A DNA stretch of 64,000 nt from Trichobilharzia szidati (GCA_944472155.2 OX235279.1:155890199-155954198); one strand, 5' to 3'; positions 9,066 to 20,916 are shown, counted from the first letter of the stretch. A program made the numbers and translations. The notes: generated from the sequence alone by a model not told the origin.

Positions 9066-10930
9066 TGCAATTTCCAATGTTTGAAGAATTTGTTTCAACG
9101 TGTACATATTCGGACTGGTTCCAACGCCATTTTGTGCTCTTCCGTCGTGCTGTTAACACGCACATCCTTTGACTCTGTAATGCAGCCATGCTCGTTAGAT
9201 AAGTTCTACATCTTTTCCCCTGAATAATCCTGAGGTTTTATTTTACTCAAAATATACTGCCCACGAGAGCACATTTCCAGTTCACTAAATCTAAATGATT
9301 TTTGTTTTGTCATGAGTACTTACAGGTTAGGTGGAGTACTAATTTATTGGGTAATTAGGTAAGCGACGTTTAGTAAATAGCTGGTAAAGTGTGGCTTATC
9401 ACCAGCACTACCGATAACTTGCAGAAGTATTCACATGTCTCACATCCTTAAATCCATCACAACCCAGCCTCTGAGTGGGAAACAGCGAGTTGAACGTGTG
9501 GGTGTCAAGATGGAGTTAGTTAGTGAGGAGGAAAGGAAAACTTATGGGCAGTCGTGGAAGCAGTTAAAATACACCGGGAGTGCGAAGAATAGGGAGTAAC
9601 GACAATGTACATAACTTTCTTCAACCGTTTTTCTGTTTTGTCCACACGTTTCAATTAACTACTCGTGCTTATCGAATCGTCTGCTGTTCTGTTTCTAGTA
9701 AAACTAGACAATGTAATAAGTAGGGCCAAAGGACCGGTTATTTTCTCCGTAATGGTCTGGTTCTATTTTACTAATGCTTTTTATAAATCACACTTTGTTC
9801 TCCTAATAATCAATAATAATGATAATAGTTTATTGGTAATTGATAAACCGTTCATAATTGCATAACACTATTTTCTTGTACAATCCTTGAGTGTTACTGC
9901 AGATTCTTGCTGGTTTCACAGTAGGTGAGTACTTGTGGCGATAGATGTTCTTCCTTTGAATATGAATAGCTCAGTCAATCGGTTTGATTGTGAACTTATC
10001 AGATAAACGGATTGTTAAATAGTATATTGTAATGCAGTAATTGTGCTTGTTATCACCACTCTAGTGTCAAGTCGATGGATGGCCTACTGTGGTCTCTCCA
10101 AAGAAATCACAGTGAACCTGAACCGTTTACTTTGCGCGTGGTTGGTCTATCAGTTTGAAACCTAGACAACTAGAGGAGCCGAGATTTCACCGCAATTTCC
10201 TCTTGGAACAGGAATCACTCAGATCATTATGCTATCCGCTTGACACGACAAATGGTAATCAAGAAGAATTGCATCAAATTATATGCTACTGATTGATTGA
10301 GATGAGTACCTGAATACTATTGACATCAACCAGTAGTGTTTGATAGCCAGATCGAAGTATCGTTCCACCTGTTTCGGGCCGAGCTAATGAGAATTGTGCC
10401 CAGTTTCTCACAGCTCAAATAGACGATTAAGACAAGCAATTCAGAGAGGAGACTCTCTCCAACGAATCTATTATCAAGATGTACAACAGTATATATATAT
10501 TTGATTTTCAAGAAATTATATCGGGTGAGGGAATTGAGTCAAAGGTGTGAATACATGAAGTAAAAACAGTAGTATGAAATGCAATTAAAATGTTTGTGAT
10601 TTCAATCATAGTTAAACGTCAAGTGGCAAAACAATTAATATCATACATAGAACAACTCATAGGATGTATAGAACTTGCAAGGAGTATGGAATTGTAGGAT
10701 TAGTAGGCGAATCGAATAAAAACAAAAAGGTTACGTAACATTGTGTGAAATCTGATAGCATAGAATTTAACGTTGGAAAACAGAATTGATTTAGAATGAC
10801 AAGTGGAACGAGTGAAATAATACCGGGCTCAGTTCAAAGTGAGAATAGTAATGGTAAGAATTGACACAATAAAGGAAGAGTATACAGATTGAATTGACAC
10901 AGGGAGAAATTTGGTAGAGCCAAAGTATGA
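9066..10930. other. No recognisable gene (L1 interior)
   Basis: AT-rich sequence with only short open frames and no motif I recognise. It is duplicated in L2 (about 32138-34002) and L3 (about 46345-48209). Confidence 0.5.
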
Positions 10931-11143
10931 TTAGAGATTACCATACTTTTGCATAGAGGGATTAAGCCCATGAAAGTTGGACGGGTTGAACGAACTTTTT
11001 CTGTATACAGAAATCTGGCTTTTCTGCTTCGATAGCCAAGGCTTCAGCAATACAGATGAGTCGAGTATGTAGTGATTAGGGTGAATTACTGTTTTATCGA
11101 TATAAGTATAAAACTTTGGCACCGTGGTAGAGTATAACTCCAT
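10931..11143 (-). pseudogene. PLE family 2: N-terminal leader fragment (L1)
   Basis: Seventy codons begin MELYSTTVPKFYTYIDKT, nearly the same start as the complete PLE (MELLTTTVPKFYTYI), then lose similarity and end. Upstream lies the same junction layout as in the tandem PLE: the C-terminus of a copy (11269-11733), a hairpin beside CGAAAC, then this ATG. So this is the head of a second, truncated copy of another PLE family. The C-terminal part reads QISVYRKSSFNPSNFHGLNPSM, which looks like a PLE C-terminal tail joined by an internal deletion. Confidence 0.6.
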
Positions 11144-11268
11144 TATAGATAAGATTTTATTTTGATAAATTACACAGTGTTATACAGTAATATTAACTGA
11201 TGCCGTTTCGAGCACAAACTATTGCTCATAATCATATCAAGTCACTACTGTTTGCCTTGTAGATGACT

Positions 11269-11733
11269 TTAAAGGCGGAGGCTGTAGAGATGTTCAATGA
11301 TCGTGCCTATTATTCCTCCACTTCCACCTCTTCGTAAACAGGCAGGACAGTGTTCTTGCAGCCTTTTGGACAAAACTCGAGTCGAACGACCGATATACAT
11401 AGCTCCACATGAGCAGGTGAATTGATAAATGCACATAGAGTTGGTCAACAGTGGGATCTTGTCCTTCAGGCTATTGAAAAGTAATGGCCGACTGGTAAAG
11501 ACTATTCTCAAACATGCAGCAGGGGATGTTCTTTTCAGGGACTGTGAGATCCTTCTTTTCATGATATCGGAAGCTAGGTAGCCTTTGAATTCTAAGCTCA
11601 TGTATAGTATTTTCTTGGGTACGGATGATAAATCACATTTCATACGGTTTGGCTGTATATTCCTGCATATAAAACGTGGTGGAAATCTATTTCCTGTTAG
11701 GATTTTGCTCCAAAGATTTAACTCATCCTCCAC
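11269..11733 (-). pseudogene. PLE family 2: C-terminal fragment with GIY-YIG core (L1)
   Basis: An open frame of 154 aa reads from the post-RT region (NRFPPRFICRN, then VPKKILYMSLEFKGYLASDI) to the GIY-YIG core MCIYQFTCSCGAMYIGRSTRVLSKRLQEH and stops after IIEHLYSLRL. The frame can be followed upstream to about 11830 with a stop (RNLIR*LATRVRRICS). The RT is absent. Differs from the tandem PLE at most positions, so it is a separate family. Confidence 0.8.
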
Positions 11734-11820
11734 AGTATCAGGGCTACATATGCGCCGAACGCGAGTGGCAAGCTACCGGATCAGGTTTCGCTCCTCTGTG
11801 AACTATATGTTCATGGATTA

Positions 11821-13107
11821 ACCTCCTATCTCAGGAGTTAGCTTTATTATCAAGCCAACAATTTTAGAACAATTTAGTGCATGATTTGTCAGATAATCAG
11901 TATATTTCCATAATTTTTACACAAGAATAGAGGCATTCTTGTGAGTGGCTTAAACTTTGAACATGATTATTTTGGCACAAGTACAATCTTGATTTCTTTA
12001 CAAGCATCAGATAATCCATCCCTGTGATAAAATGGCGCATCATAGATTCGTGTAAGGGGGTATCACAAAATATCTGCCACACTTTTGAATTAAAGTGCTT
12101 GGCACTTTTATCCGCACACAGGATGTGTGATGGATGAGGTGATTAAACATTCATTTGACTAGCGCCATCAAGTAAAGCCATATTAGCTTGTTGTCCTAGA
12201 AGAGATCTATTCAAGGCATATACATGAATCAGAACAAGTATCAGTAGAAATTCAATGTTAACCAAAAGTTGAATGTCATTAATAACAATAACTCTTCAAT
12301 CATTATCGACACGCAACTGTAGAAACCAATTAGGAAGTTATCGTGAATAAATATTCTTTCCTGACGAATCGATGTGCATCTTCAAGCAACAGAACTAACT
12401 ATTCATCACTACGAAAGGCTCTGATGGTCGTATCGTGGTAGCAGACGTTGAGTTCTGAAAAGATGAGGAAGATGGGTTCAGTGATTTATTTGTTTATTTA
12501 TTTATTCACTGTTACTTTATGGTTTTGTTGTTGTTATCAATAATATACCCGAAACAAACTTCTCAAGTAAGAGGCAGCGAGGTGTGCATATTATGCGTGA
12601 AAGTTGGTGATGCCTTACCCAGTCTGAATTAGATGAGGTGTCTCGCGATTTGAGTACTTAAGACAATCTTAACTATGATAGGTGGTTGGTTGTGTGTGTA
12701 CATGTGTCATCAGTTCCGTAGGTAACAGTGTGGTGAGAGCTGTCTACTAGCCAAATTGGTAGACAGTAATTTACGTCACTATTTACGTTCTCAAGATTTG
12801 TCGTGAGAAAATATGAACAAGACTGATTCAAAACCGACCACAGCAGACTTTGCGTAGGCGGATACAGTTAACATATAGATGATCTGACATTCAAGAAACA
12901 GTCACAAAGAGATGAAAGATGAGAAACAACCAATCAGAAGACTGTGTTGTTTACTTAATTAAACTATAATAATGTACATGAAAATATATAAATATGCTTT
13001 GATATCCATAATAAAGGATCTGTTGCCTGTCCCTTGTCTTCTGTTGTTACAACAGGAGCTCTGTGTCAGCTTATTCCAGTGATCAACTACATACCCAAAT
13101 AAGGAGA
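11821..13107. other. No recognisable gene (L1 interior)
   Basis: AT-rich, short frames only. A stretch of TTTATTTG-type low complexity lies near 12483-12506. Duplicated in L2 (about 29961-31250) and L3 (about 49100-50386). Confidence 0.5.
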
Positions 13108-13868
13108 AATGGGATTCACTTGCTACCGACTGACTTATCCTCCTTACCTAGTACCATATGCCCAAGCTGAATATTACACCACTGAATACGGCGAATAGAA
13201 CGCAGACACCTATGATCAAAGACAGCTAGCCAGGCTTTTCATGTCTTCCACTTTCCATGGGCATGTGTCTCAGCCATAAGGGAGGACGAGGCAAAGTGCT
13301 GAGCAGTAAACACGTCCTTTTATCGATATCCACGTATCATGCCTATCACGCCTATCACGAAGATGATATAAAATGCTGAGTGCCAAACAACCCTGTTGTA
13401 TGCCTATTGAGATTTCTCCATCACTCAGTCCGTTGGGGTTGATGGAACTTCCCAACTTATTTAAGTGGTCAAGACGCTATACCAATTTACTCCCTATTCA
13501 TAGCGTGGAAGTCGGTGTAGTCCAGTCATCTTACATTTGGCAGGAGCGAATCATGCCAAGATTTCTAGTCAAGGTGCTCTGAAGACTCAACATTTGGCCA
13601 ACATATTCACCTACATGGACGCTATCATCCACACACTCTAAGTCGACGACAAGGCTGCGCCCTGGTAACGAGTCAACGCTTAAATCGCTTAAGTCAGTGT
13701 GAGCTGCAATACTACATCAAAGATGGGAGTAAAGAAATAATTGGGACAGTGAGCATCCCTGACGAACATCACTGTTTGTCACCACTTCACATGACAACCA
13801 TCCATAGTCTCCCACACAACTACGTGAGTTCAAGTAAAGAAGCTTGATTTGGTGAAATACCGGCTTAC
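13108..13868 (-). pseudogene. RTE-like reverse transcriptase relic (L1)
   Basis: On the minus strand broken frames read VVTNSDVRQGCSLSQLFLY (RT motif B), then DDSVHVGEYVGQMLSLQSTL, LGSSINPNGLSDGEISIGIQ and SIKGRVYCSALCLVLPYGSET. This is the order of an RTE/non-LTR RT palm, connection and C-terminal region. The YADD box is degraded to VDD and several stops and shifts are present. Confidence 0.75.
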
Positions 13869-13930
13869 AACAATAATGAACGTCCCACTAGATTCCCCAG
13901 GGGCGTTAAACGTGTGTGAACCTGATACAC

Positions 13931-13963
13931 AGACACACACACACGCACACACACACACACAGA
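13931..13963. repeat. (AC)n microsatellite
   Basis: Run of CA dinucleotides with one CG interruption. The copy in L3 (51209-51241) is one dinucleotide longer; L2 has the complement at 29109-29142. Confidence 0.9.
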
Positions 13964-14146
13964 ATAATCAGGACATACTCACAAGTGGTGACACAAAATC
14001 CTCCATCAAGCAGTAAGTTGACGAAAAAATTTCAAAACTGTTAGCGAAAATTGAAGGTGTATTCTGGTTTGTACATTTTGGTGCAGATCTTACCACAATA
14101 CGAAGACTGGTGAACAGAGACAGGAGGAGCATCATTTGGTCAAGTT

Positions 14147-15276
14147 CCACGTCTATTCCAACGTTTTCGCCCATTTATCTCACCTCTCGGACGAACAAAT
14201 CACCCAAGTTTTCAATCACTTCCAATATTTTCACCCAGTTTTCCCACTGATCAAACGAACGGCTCACCAACCTTCGGCCTCAACTGCTAGCGAATAAACT
14301 GAATTCTCCCACATTTACGAGCACAATGAATACTCATCTTAGATTCTAAGATCTCTACAACTCTGTATTCCACTGATATAAAACAAGGCTAGTGCAGTGT
14401 GGCAATAATACATTTCATACAATTGAATATTACTCTCGTCAAAACAGTTACAGGTAAAGAAAGTCAACAATATCGATTTCATATATTATTTCGGGGACCG
14501 TGATTGACTGGGACTGACTAGGTTGGTTGACGTTGCAGGGCACCTGTAACAGAGGAATCAGGGAAACAGTTGAATACGTTGAAATAACAATGAAGTAAGG
14601 AAAACAGTTGAACATTTGTTCATAAAAACTACCTCTTCTGATGAGTACTCATTTCTTTTCCGAGGTCGTTGATTATGACACCAATTTTTGGTGACTTTGA
14701 CTATCACTTCGGTGTTCCCCAGTTCCGATTGTTTACCAACTATGACATCCGAATATGTTGTTAGTGTACAATGCTGTGTTGATTAAAAGTTTACATACGA
14801 ATTATAAGTTGCAAAAATGTGTAATCACGAACGCCAATCTTACCCACAGTCCCCTTATGAGTCATCCATCTCGCCAAGCATCGGCCAACGACAGCATTCA
14901 GCAAACGAAGAGTAGAACTGATTGCGTCAGTTTGCACCTTGAATGAATGACAGCTGACACACCTAGAAAGCAAACCACATTGCTCTTCAATCTTCTCCTA
15001 TTTGTACTTTATGCTGACACTATTTACAATCATCCAACAATCTTAGCTATTGATATTATCAACACTATCATCGTCATTATTACTTTACACTTTTGACCGT
15101 TTTCCAACTACAAATACCATTTATTTTCCTCCACGTTCCCCAATGGAACTTAGGGCTTCAAGCTAGTGGCTTGGAGTTTCTGTGGCAGTGTTTATTTTAC
15201 AGGATGGGGTTGCTAGCCTCATGCCCAACCTCTCCTCTTCACCAGCATTATTTCTGGTATAGCGAGGTAAAGGAGT
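14147..15276. other. No recognisable gene (palindrome 1 left arm, outer part)
   Basis: Only short frames; nothing recognised. The mirror copy is 20917-22046. Confidence 0.5.
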
Positions 15277-15348
15277 GCGTCGGCCGGGGATCGAACCCCG
15301 GACCATATGCGTGGTCGGCGAGCGTCCTAAACACTATGCCACCGACGC
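15277..15348 (-). ncRNA. tRNA-like SINE head 2 (left arm)
   Basis: Mirror copy of 20845-20916. See that entry. The frame read through it on the + strand (CVGRGSNPGPYAWSAS...) is an artefact of the tRNA-like sequence. Confidence 0.7.
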
Positions 15349-15671
15349 ACACTAATACCAATAGGCTACTATTATCGATTCCAGCTACCAAAACCCTGTA
15401 ATGTAAATACTTTCGGTTTTGCTGCTTCCAAGTGAATACATCGGATAGAATATTATACCAAATTCAGAGAACTCCACACTTCACCATAAAAAGTACTGTA
15501 TTATGAAAGAGAAAATCATCGTTTCTATTGTTGTTATCATTGCTATTACTGCTAACTAGCAATTCTCTTCTTCTTCCTCCCATTATTATTAATATTATAA
15601 CTAGGGAGTTAATTCCATATTTCCCATCTAAATACACACAGAGTTCCGTATGCATCAGGCAAACATCGCAT

Positions 15672-15727
15672 ATTCTCGAACACTTGCATTGGTTAGTTCA
15701 CATTTCAGTGCTCTGGTGGGGGGAAAA
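15672..15727 (+). other. Polypurine-tract-like 3' end of a hidden LTR element (left arm)
   Basis: The block TCGAACACTT..., ATTTCAGTGCTCTGGTGGGGGG matches the 3' end of the intact Gypsy element just before its right LTR (58472-58523: TCGAACACTT..., ATTTCAGTGTTCTGGTGGGGGA). The downstream ~300 bp (about 15730-16015) is then a candidate LTR of a related family. Mirror copy at 20466-20521 and a third copy at about 60687-60742. Confidence 0.5.
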
Positions 15728-16494
15728 CACTTAATGCTCTTAAATTAACTAACTCTAATTGAATGCTTGTAAAACCAATTCACCACATTATACTAACGCA
15801 GAAACTAACCTTATGTATGCTTATGGAATAATTGAACATTCGTCTTCCACTGTTTTAATGTATACTTTAAGCGGTCACGCACGCCTGTGTTTACTTCGCG
15901 TGCTTCGAAGGTGGGTTTTGCCAGTATGCATTTTCCACGTCTTCGCTCGTGCATTTAACGCAGAGTTGTGTTCGTGTTTGGCCGTAGAACGTGAAAAACT
16001 GGGTGCATTATAGTATATTAGTCGGAGTCTCATATCGTCCACAAGACTGCTGGTTACAGTGATCTTGAAACATATTCCATCCACTCCCATGTTTAGGATT
16101 CGGGCCAAGACAACCAATAAGCTGTAAAACAGTGAACGAAAAACATACAGCTAATGAATCACGGAGGGGCAGGAGGTATGGACAGGAAAGAGAGAGAGTT
16201 GGCAAATCACACAATATGGCGCAAGTCATCTGGAGATCGGATTTAATGCTTGAGAGCCGGTAAGAAATATTCACTGTAATTGTTTCGTGTTTGGATTTAA
16301 TTAAGAAGTCCTGAAACTAGGGATTCAGCACCATACATGTCGTACCAATTACTAGTATCGATTTGAGCCAGCTAATAAATCCCTTAAGCTTTGGTATATG
16401 TGTGGGGCCAATTAGTCAGGTTTCTTTAGGATATGCTAGAAACCAGTTAACTTCAAATTCAGATGATTAGGAAAGAAGGCCCTTGCTGCCTGTG

Positions 16495-17450
16495 TTAATC
16501 CTGGCAAAATATATCTCTGCAGAGATATAACTTCCCTTTGGAAGCGTTCACAGATGAAGGTGACGCCACTGATTCAGGTAAGGAGCTCCAGTCGTTGACC
16601 CCTCTGTGAGTGAATCTAAATTCTGCACGTATTTTAGTCGTACTCGGTGACAGCATCTTTTTGTGGTGACCCCGTAAATGTATCCTAGAAGGGGAGAGAA
16701 GTTTGGAAAGGTCAGTTCCTAAATCACCCTTAAGTATACGGTATGCTAAAATTAAGTCGCCTCTCTTCCTTCGGTATGATAACGGGAAGAGATTTAAATG
16801 CTCCATCCTCATATCATAAGGAAGGTGTGAGATACCACTAACTAATTTCGTTCCTACTCTCTGTACTTTTTCCGGGATATGTGCCTCCTTTTTGAAGCAT
16901 GGACTGGCCGATTGTATGCAGTATTCTAGATGAGGCCTGACATACGTTGCGTAGAGTATTTGCCCTCGTCTAATCGTTTGAAAGCCCTTCGAAGTGCCCA
17001 TAGCATTCGAAAAGCCTTAGTTGCGGCTGCATTACTATTTGCAGTTGTTTTCAAATCATTGCTGACAATGATTCCTAGGTCCTTCTGTTCGTTAACATCA
17101 GGTAGTCCTGTGTCCCCTAGGGAGTACGACTTCTAACCTACGTGCATTACCGCGCTTTTCCTAGAATTCATTTCCAAACTCCACAGGTTCGACCACTCAG
17201 CTAATTTATCTAGATCAGTTTGTAGGGCCGACCTATCCTAGTTATTATTTACAGTTTTCCAGATCTTATTGTCGTCCGCAAATAATAATGAAGATGAAGA
17301 AACCCCGGTAGCTCATTAGAGTATAATAGGAATAGCCAGGGGCCTAATACAGTTCCCTGAGGCACTCCACTGGGTACTGCTTTCCACCCTGATAGTACAC
17401 CGTTAACTCTAACCTTCTGCCGTCTGTCCATTAAGTAATCCCTGAATCAC
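16495..17450 (-). pseudogene. Non-LTR reverse transcriptase relic (palindrome 1 left arm)
   Basis: Mirror image of 18743-19698; differs by a few bases. Frames read RRQKVRVNGVLSGWKAVPSGVPQGTVLGP (RT motif B), a shifted FADDNK box, and then a 168-codon open stretch (16495-17001) with the CR1/jockey-like C-terminus YATYVRPHLEYC...LPYDMRMEHLNLFPLSYRRKRGDL. Multiple shifts and stops lie between the pieces. Confidence 0.82.
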
Positions 17451-17680
17451 TCACATTTGCATTGCTCTTGTTCGGCTGGCTGAAAATACGTAATAGATAA
17501 GACGCAAATCGCTCTAATTCATAACTCACTTCCAAGCCACTTTCACCAATCAGTTTTACATTTATTTTTTAATTTTTGATTACAGCTTGATGCCACACCG
17601 TATTTTCAGTACAAGTATGACATTTTCAGCATGGATATCGGTAGCCCGAATGTTGCAGGCCGACCATAGATATCGAGTGT

Positions 17681-17752
17681 GCGCCGGCAGAGGATCGAAC
17701 CCTAGACCATGTGCATGGTCGGCGAGAGTCCTAACCACTGTGCCACCGACGC
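17681..17752 (-). ncRNA. tRNA-like SINE head 1 (left arm)
   Basis: Mirror copy of 18441-18512; see that entry. Confidence 0.7.
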
Positions 17753-17753
17753 A

Positions 17754-18059
17754 CTATATAGATATATATATGCCTAATTCCGTTTGTATACTTTTTATTT
17801 CTGTTCTTTCTTTTCTATAATAGCCTCCCTGTCCTTGTGCCAGAGTTTCTCTTCTGCTGCAAGTTGGATTTTCCCTAGCAGTAGCCGAACAAGAATTAAA
17901 GTTCGAGCACAGAGACCTGCATTGGGGGAATGTTTTGGTCGATGAAAGTTGTGTATCCCCTCCTGTAAATAAGTCAACAATCTCCTCTTCATCGTCGACG
18001 TCATTATCTTCCTCTTCCTCCTCGCGCTCCGTCTCCTCATTGTCTACATCTTTAGAAGA
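17754..18059 (-). other. Acidic open frame (palindrome 1 left arm)
   Basis: Mirror of 18134-18439. The acidic stretch is kept; GAA replaces GAG in one codon (silent) and E replaces D in another. Confidence 0.35.
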
Positions 18060-18133
18060 TTGTTGTAAATATTGTCCAAATAAGAAGAATATTTACACGT
18101 ATATTGTTCTTATTTGGACAATATTTACAATAA

Positions 18134-18439
18134 TCTTCTAAAGATGTAGACAATGAGGAGACGGAGCGCGAGGAGGAGGAGGAAGATAATGACGTCGACG
18201 ATGAAGAGGACATTGTTGACTTATTTACAGGAGGGGATACACAACTTTCATCGACCAAAACATTCCCCCAATGCAGGTCTCTGTGCTCGAACTTTAATTC
18301 TTGTTCGGCTACTGCTAGGGAAAATCCAACTTGCAGCAGAAGAGAAACTCTGGCACAAGGACAGGGAGGCTATTATAGAAAAGAAAGAACAGAAATAAAA
18401 AGTATACAAACGGAATTAGGCATATATATATCTATATAG
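18134..18439 (+). other. Acidic open frame without start codon, next to palindrome centre
   Basis: From 18134 to the stop at 18437-18439 the frame is open for 101 codons with no ATG. It begins [20 protein letters not shown], then [19 protein letters not shown], then a Cys/Ser/Arg-rich part. The opposite strand of the acidic part is a run of serines, so one of the two long frames here is a shadow. It could be an exon or transposase fragment, or simply a GAG/GAA-rich tract. I do not recognise a family. Confidence 0.35.
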
Positions 18440-18440
18440 T

Positions 18441-18512
18441 GCGTCGGTGGCACAGTGGTTAGGACTCTCGCCGACCATGCACATGGTCTAGGGTTCGATC
18501 CTCTGCCGGCGC
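18441..18512 (+). ncRNA. tRNA-like SINE head 1 (right arm)
   Basis: A 72-nt unit has a 7-bp acceptor-like stem (GCGTCGG with CCGGCGC), a box A-like TGGCACAGTGGTTAGG and a box B GGTTCGATCC. In place of a normal anticodon arm there is a perfect GACCAT...ATGGTC hairpin, so it is not a working tRNA. It resembles the Pol III promoter head of a tRNA-derived SINE. A body of about 110 bp follows (CACTCGATATCTATGG... to about 18612). Confidence 0.7.
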
Positions 18513-18742
18513 ACACTCGATATCTATGGTCGGCCTGCAACATTCGGGCTACCGATATCCATGCTGAAAATGTCATACTTGTACTGAAAATACGGTGTGG
18601 CATCAAGCTGTAATCAAAAATTAAAAAATAAATGTAAAACTGATTGGTGAAAGTGGCTTGGAAGTGAGTTATGAATTAGAGCGATTTGCGTCTTATCTAT
18701 TACGTATTTTCAGCCAGCCGAACAAGAGCAATGCAAATGTGA

Positions 18743-19698
18743 GTGATTCAGGGATTACTTAATGGACAGACGGCAGAAGGTTAGAGTTAACGGTGTACTA
18801 TCAGGGTGGAAAGCAGTACCCAGTGGAGTGCCTCAGGGAACTGTATTAGGCCCCTGGCTATTCCTATTATACTCTAATGAGCTACCGGGGTTTCTTCATC
18901 TTCATTATTATTTGCGGACGACAATAAGATCTGGAAAACTGTAAATAATAACTAGGATAGGTCGGCCCTACAAACTGATCTAGATAAATTAGCTGAGTGG
19001 TCGAACCTGTGGAGTTTGGAAATGAATTCTAGGAAAAGCGCGGTAATGCACGTAGGTTAGAAGTCGTACTCCCTAGGGGACACAGGACTATCTGATGTTA
19101 ACGAACAGAAGGACCTAGGAATCATTGTCAGCAATGATTTGAAAACAACTGCAAATAGTAATGCAGCCGCAACTAAGGCTTTTCGAATGCTATGGGCACT
19201 TCGAAGGGCTTTCAAACGATTAGACGAGGGCAAATACTCTACGCAACGTATGTCAGGCCTCATCTAGAATACTGCATACAATCGGCCAGTCCATGCTTCA
19301 AAAAGGAGGCACATATCCCGGAAAAAGTACAGAGAGTAGGAACGAAATTAGTTAGTGGTATCTCACACCTTCCTTATGATATGAGGATGGAGCATTTAAA
19401 TCTCTTCCCGTTATCATACCGAAGGAAGAGAGGCGACTTAATTTTAGCATACCGTATACTTAAGGGTGATTTAGGAACTGACCTTTCCAAACTTCTCTCC
19501 CCTTCTAGGATACATTTACGGGGTCACCACAAAAAGATGCTGTCACCGAGTACGACTAAAATACGTGCAGAATTTAGATTCACTCACAGAGTGGTCAACG
19601 ACTGGAGCTCCTTACCTGAATCAGTGGCATCACCTTCATCTGTGAACGCTTCCAAAGGGAAGTTATATCTCTGCAGAGATATATTTTGCCAGGATTAA
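18743..19698 (+). pseudogene. Non-LTR reverse transcriptase relic (palindrome 1 right arm)
   Basis: The first piece (18762-18944) carries GVPQGTVLGP (motif B). After a shift the FADDNK box (motif C) follows near 18910, then more shifts, then a 168-codon stretch (19192-19698) containing ILYATYVRPHLEYC and LPYDMRMEHLNLFPLSYRRK, the conserved C-terminus of CR1/jockey-group elements. The endonuclease and the RT N-terminus are missing. A third copy of the last 500 bp is at 60000-60506. Confidence 0.85.
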
Positions 19699-20465
19699 CA
19701 CAGGCAGCAAGGGCCTTCTTTCCTAATCATCTGAATTTGAAGTTAACTGGTTTCTAGCATATCCTAAAGAAACCTGACTAATTGGCCCCACACATATACC
19801 AAAGCTTAAGGGATTTATTAGCTGGCTCAAATCGATACTAGTAATTGGTACGACATGTATGGTGCTGAATCCCTAGTTTCAGGACTTCTTAATTAAATCC
19901 AAACACGAAACAATTACAGTGAATATTTCTTACCGGCTCTCAAGCATTAAATCCGATCTCCAGATGACTTGCGCCATATTGTGTGATTTGCCAACTCTCT
20001 CTCTTTCCTGTCCATACCTCCTGCCCCTCCGTGATTCATTAGCTGTATGTTTTTCGTTCACTGTTTTACAGCTTATTGGTTGTCTTGGCCCGAATCCTAA
20101 ACATGGGAGTGGATGGAATATGTTTCAAGATCACTGTAACCAGCAGTCTTGTGGACGATATGAGACTCCGACTAATATACTATAATGCACCCAGTTTTTC
20201 ACGTTCTACGGCCAAACACGAACACAACTCTGCGTTAAATGCACGAGCGAAGACGTGGAAAATGCATACTGGCAAAACCCACCTTCGAAGCACGCGAAGT
20301 AAACACAGGCGTGCGTGACCGCTTAAAGTATACATTAAAACAGTGGAAGACGAATGTTCAATTATTCCATAAGCATACATAAGGTTAGTTTCTGCGTTAG
20401 TATAATGTGGTGAATTGGTTTTACAAGCATTCAATTAGAGTTAGTTAATTTAAGAGCATTAAGTG

Positions 20466-20521
20466 TTTTCCCCCCACCAGAGCACTGAAATGTGAACTAA
20501 CCAATGCAAGTGTTCGAGAAT
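20466..20521 (-). other. Polypurine-tract-like LTR-element end (right arm mirror)
   Basis: Complement of 15672-15727; CCCCCCACCAGAGCACTGAAAT on the + strand. Confidence 0.5.
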
Positions 20522-20844
20522 ATGCGATGTTTGCCTGATGCATACGGAACTCTGTGTGTATTTAGATGGGAAATATGGAATTAACTCCCTAGTTATAATA
20601 TTAATAATAATGGGAGGAAGAAGAAGAGAATTGCTAGTTAGCAGTAATAGCAATGATAACAACAATAGAAACGATGATTTTCTCTTTCATAATACAGTAC
20701 TTTTTATGGTGAAGTGTGGAGTTCTCTGAATTTGGTATAATATTCTATCCGATGTATTCACTTGGAAGCAGCAAAACCGAAAGTATTTACATTACAGGGT
20801 TTTGGTAGCTGGAATCGATAATAGTAGCCTATTGGTATTAGTGT

Positions 20845-20916
20845 GCGTCGGTGGCATAGTGTTTAGGACGCTCGCCGACCACGCATATGGTCCGGGGTTC
20901 GATCCCCGGCCGACGC
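20845..20916 (+). ncRNA. tRNA-like SINE head 2 (right arm)
   Basis: Acceptor-like GCGTCGG pairs with CCGACGC; box A-like TGGCATAGTGTTTAGG and box B GGTTCGATCC are present. The T arm is CCGGGG-TTCGAT-CCCCGG, a 6-bp stem with a 6-nt loop, and the anticodon arm is a GACCA...TGGTC hairpin with a 6-nt loop, both abnormal for a tRNA. A SINE-like body follows to about 21040 (TCCTTTACCTCGCTATACC..., ending near AAATAAATGG). Confidence 0.7.

Larger units (their letters stand above)
7170..14146 (+). repeat. Seven-kilobase module, copy L1
   Basis: This block is repeated almost base for base in inverted orientation at 28923-35914 (L2) and in direct orientation at 44433-51426 (L3). It contains relics of two PLEs, an RTE endonuclease and an RTE reverse transcriptase. 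L1 lacks about 14 bp near 7268 that both other copies have. At 7158-7170 it abuts PLE copy C; at 14145-14146 it joins the first palindrome through a 2-bp overlap (TT). L2 and L3 continue into GCCTTTGCACCC (or its complement) where L1 stops. Confidence 0.9.

Noticed and set aside
15277..15348. Functional tRNA gene
   Set aside because: The T arm has a 6-nt loop with a 6-bp stem and the anticodon arm is an abnormal hairpin; a second, different copy is similar, so a SINE head is more likely.
15093..15401. 102-codon frame with GRGSNPGPYAWSA
   Set aside because: It is a translation of the tRNA-like sequence (box B) and a familiar false protein.
17935..18141. Serine-rich protein ([17 protein letters not shown])
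   Set aside because: It is the complement of the GAG/GAA-rich acidic tract and runs across the palindrome centre.
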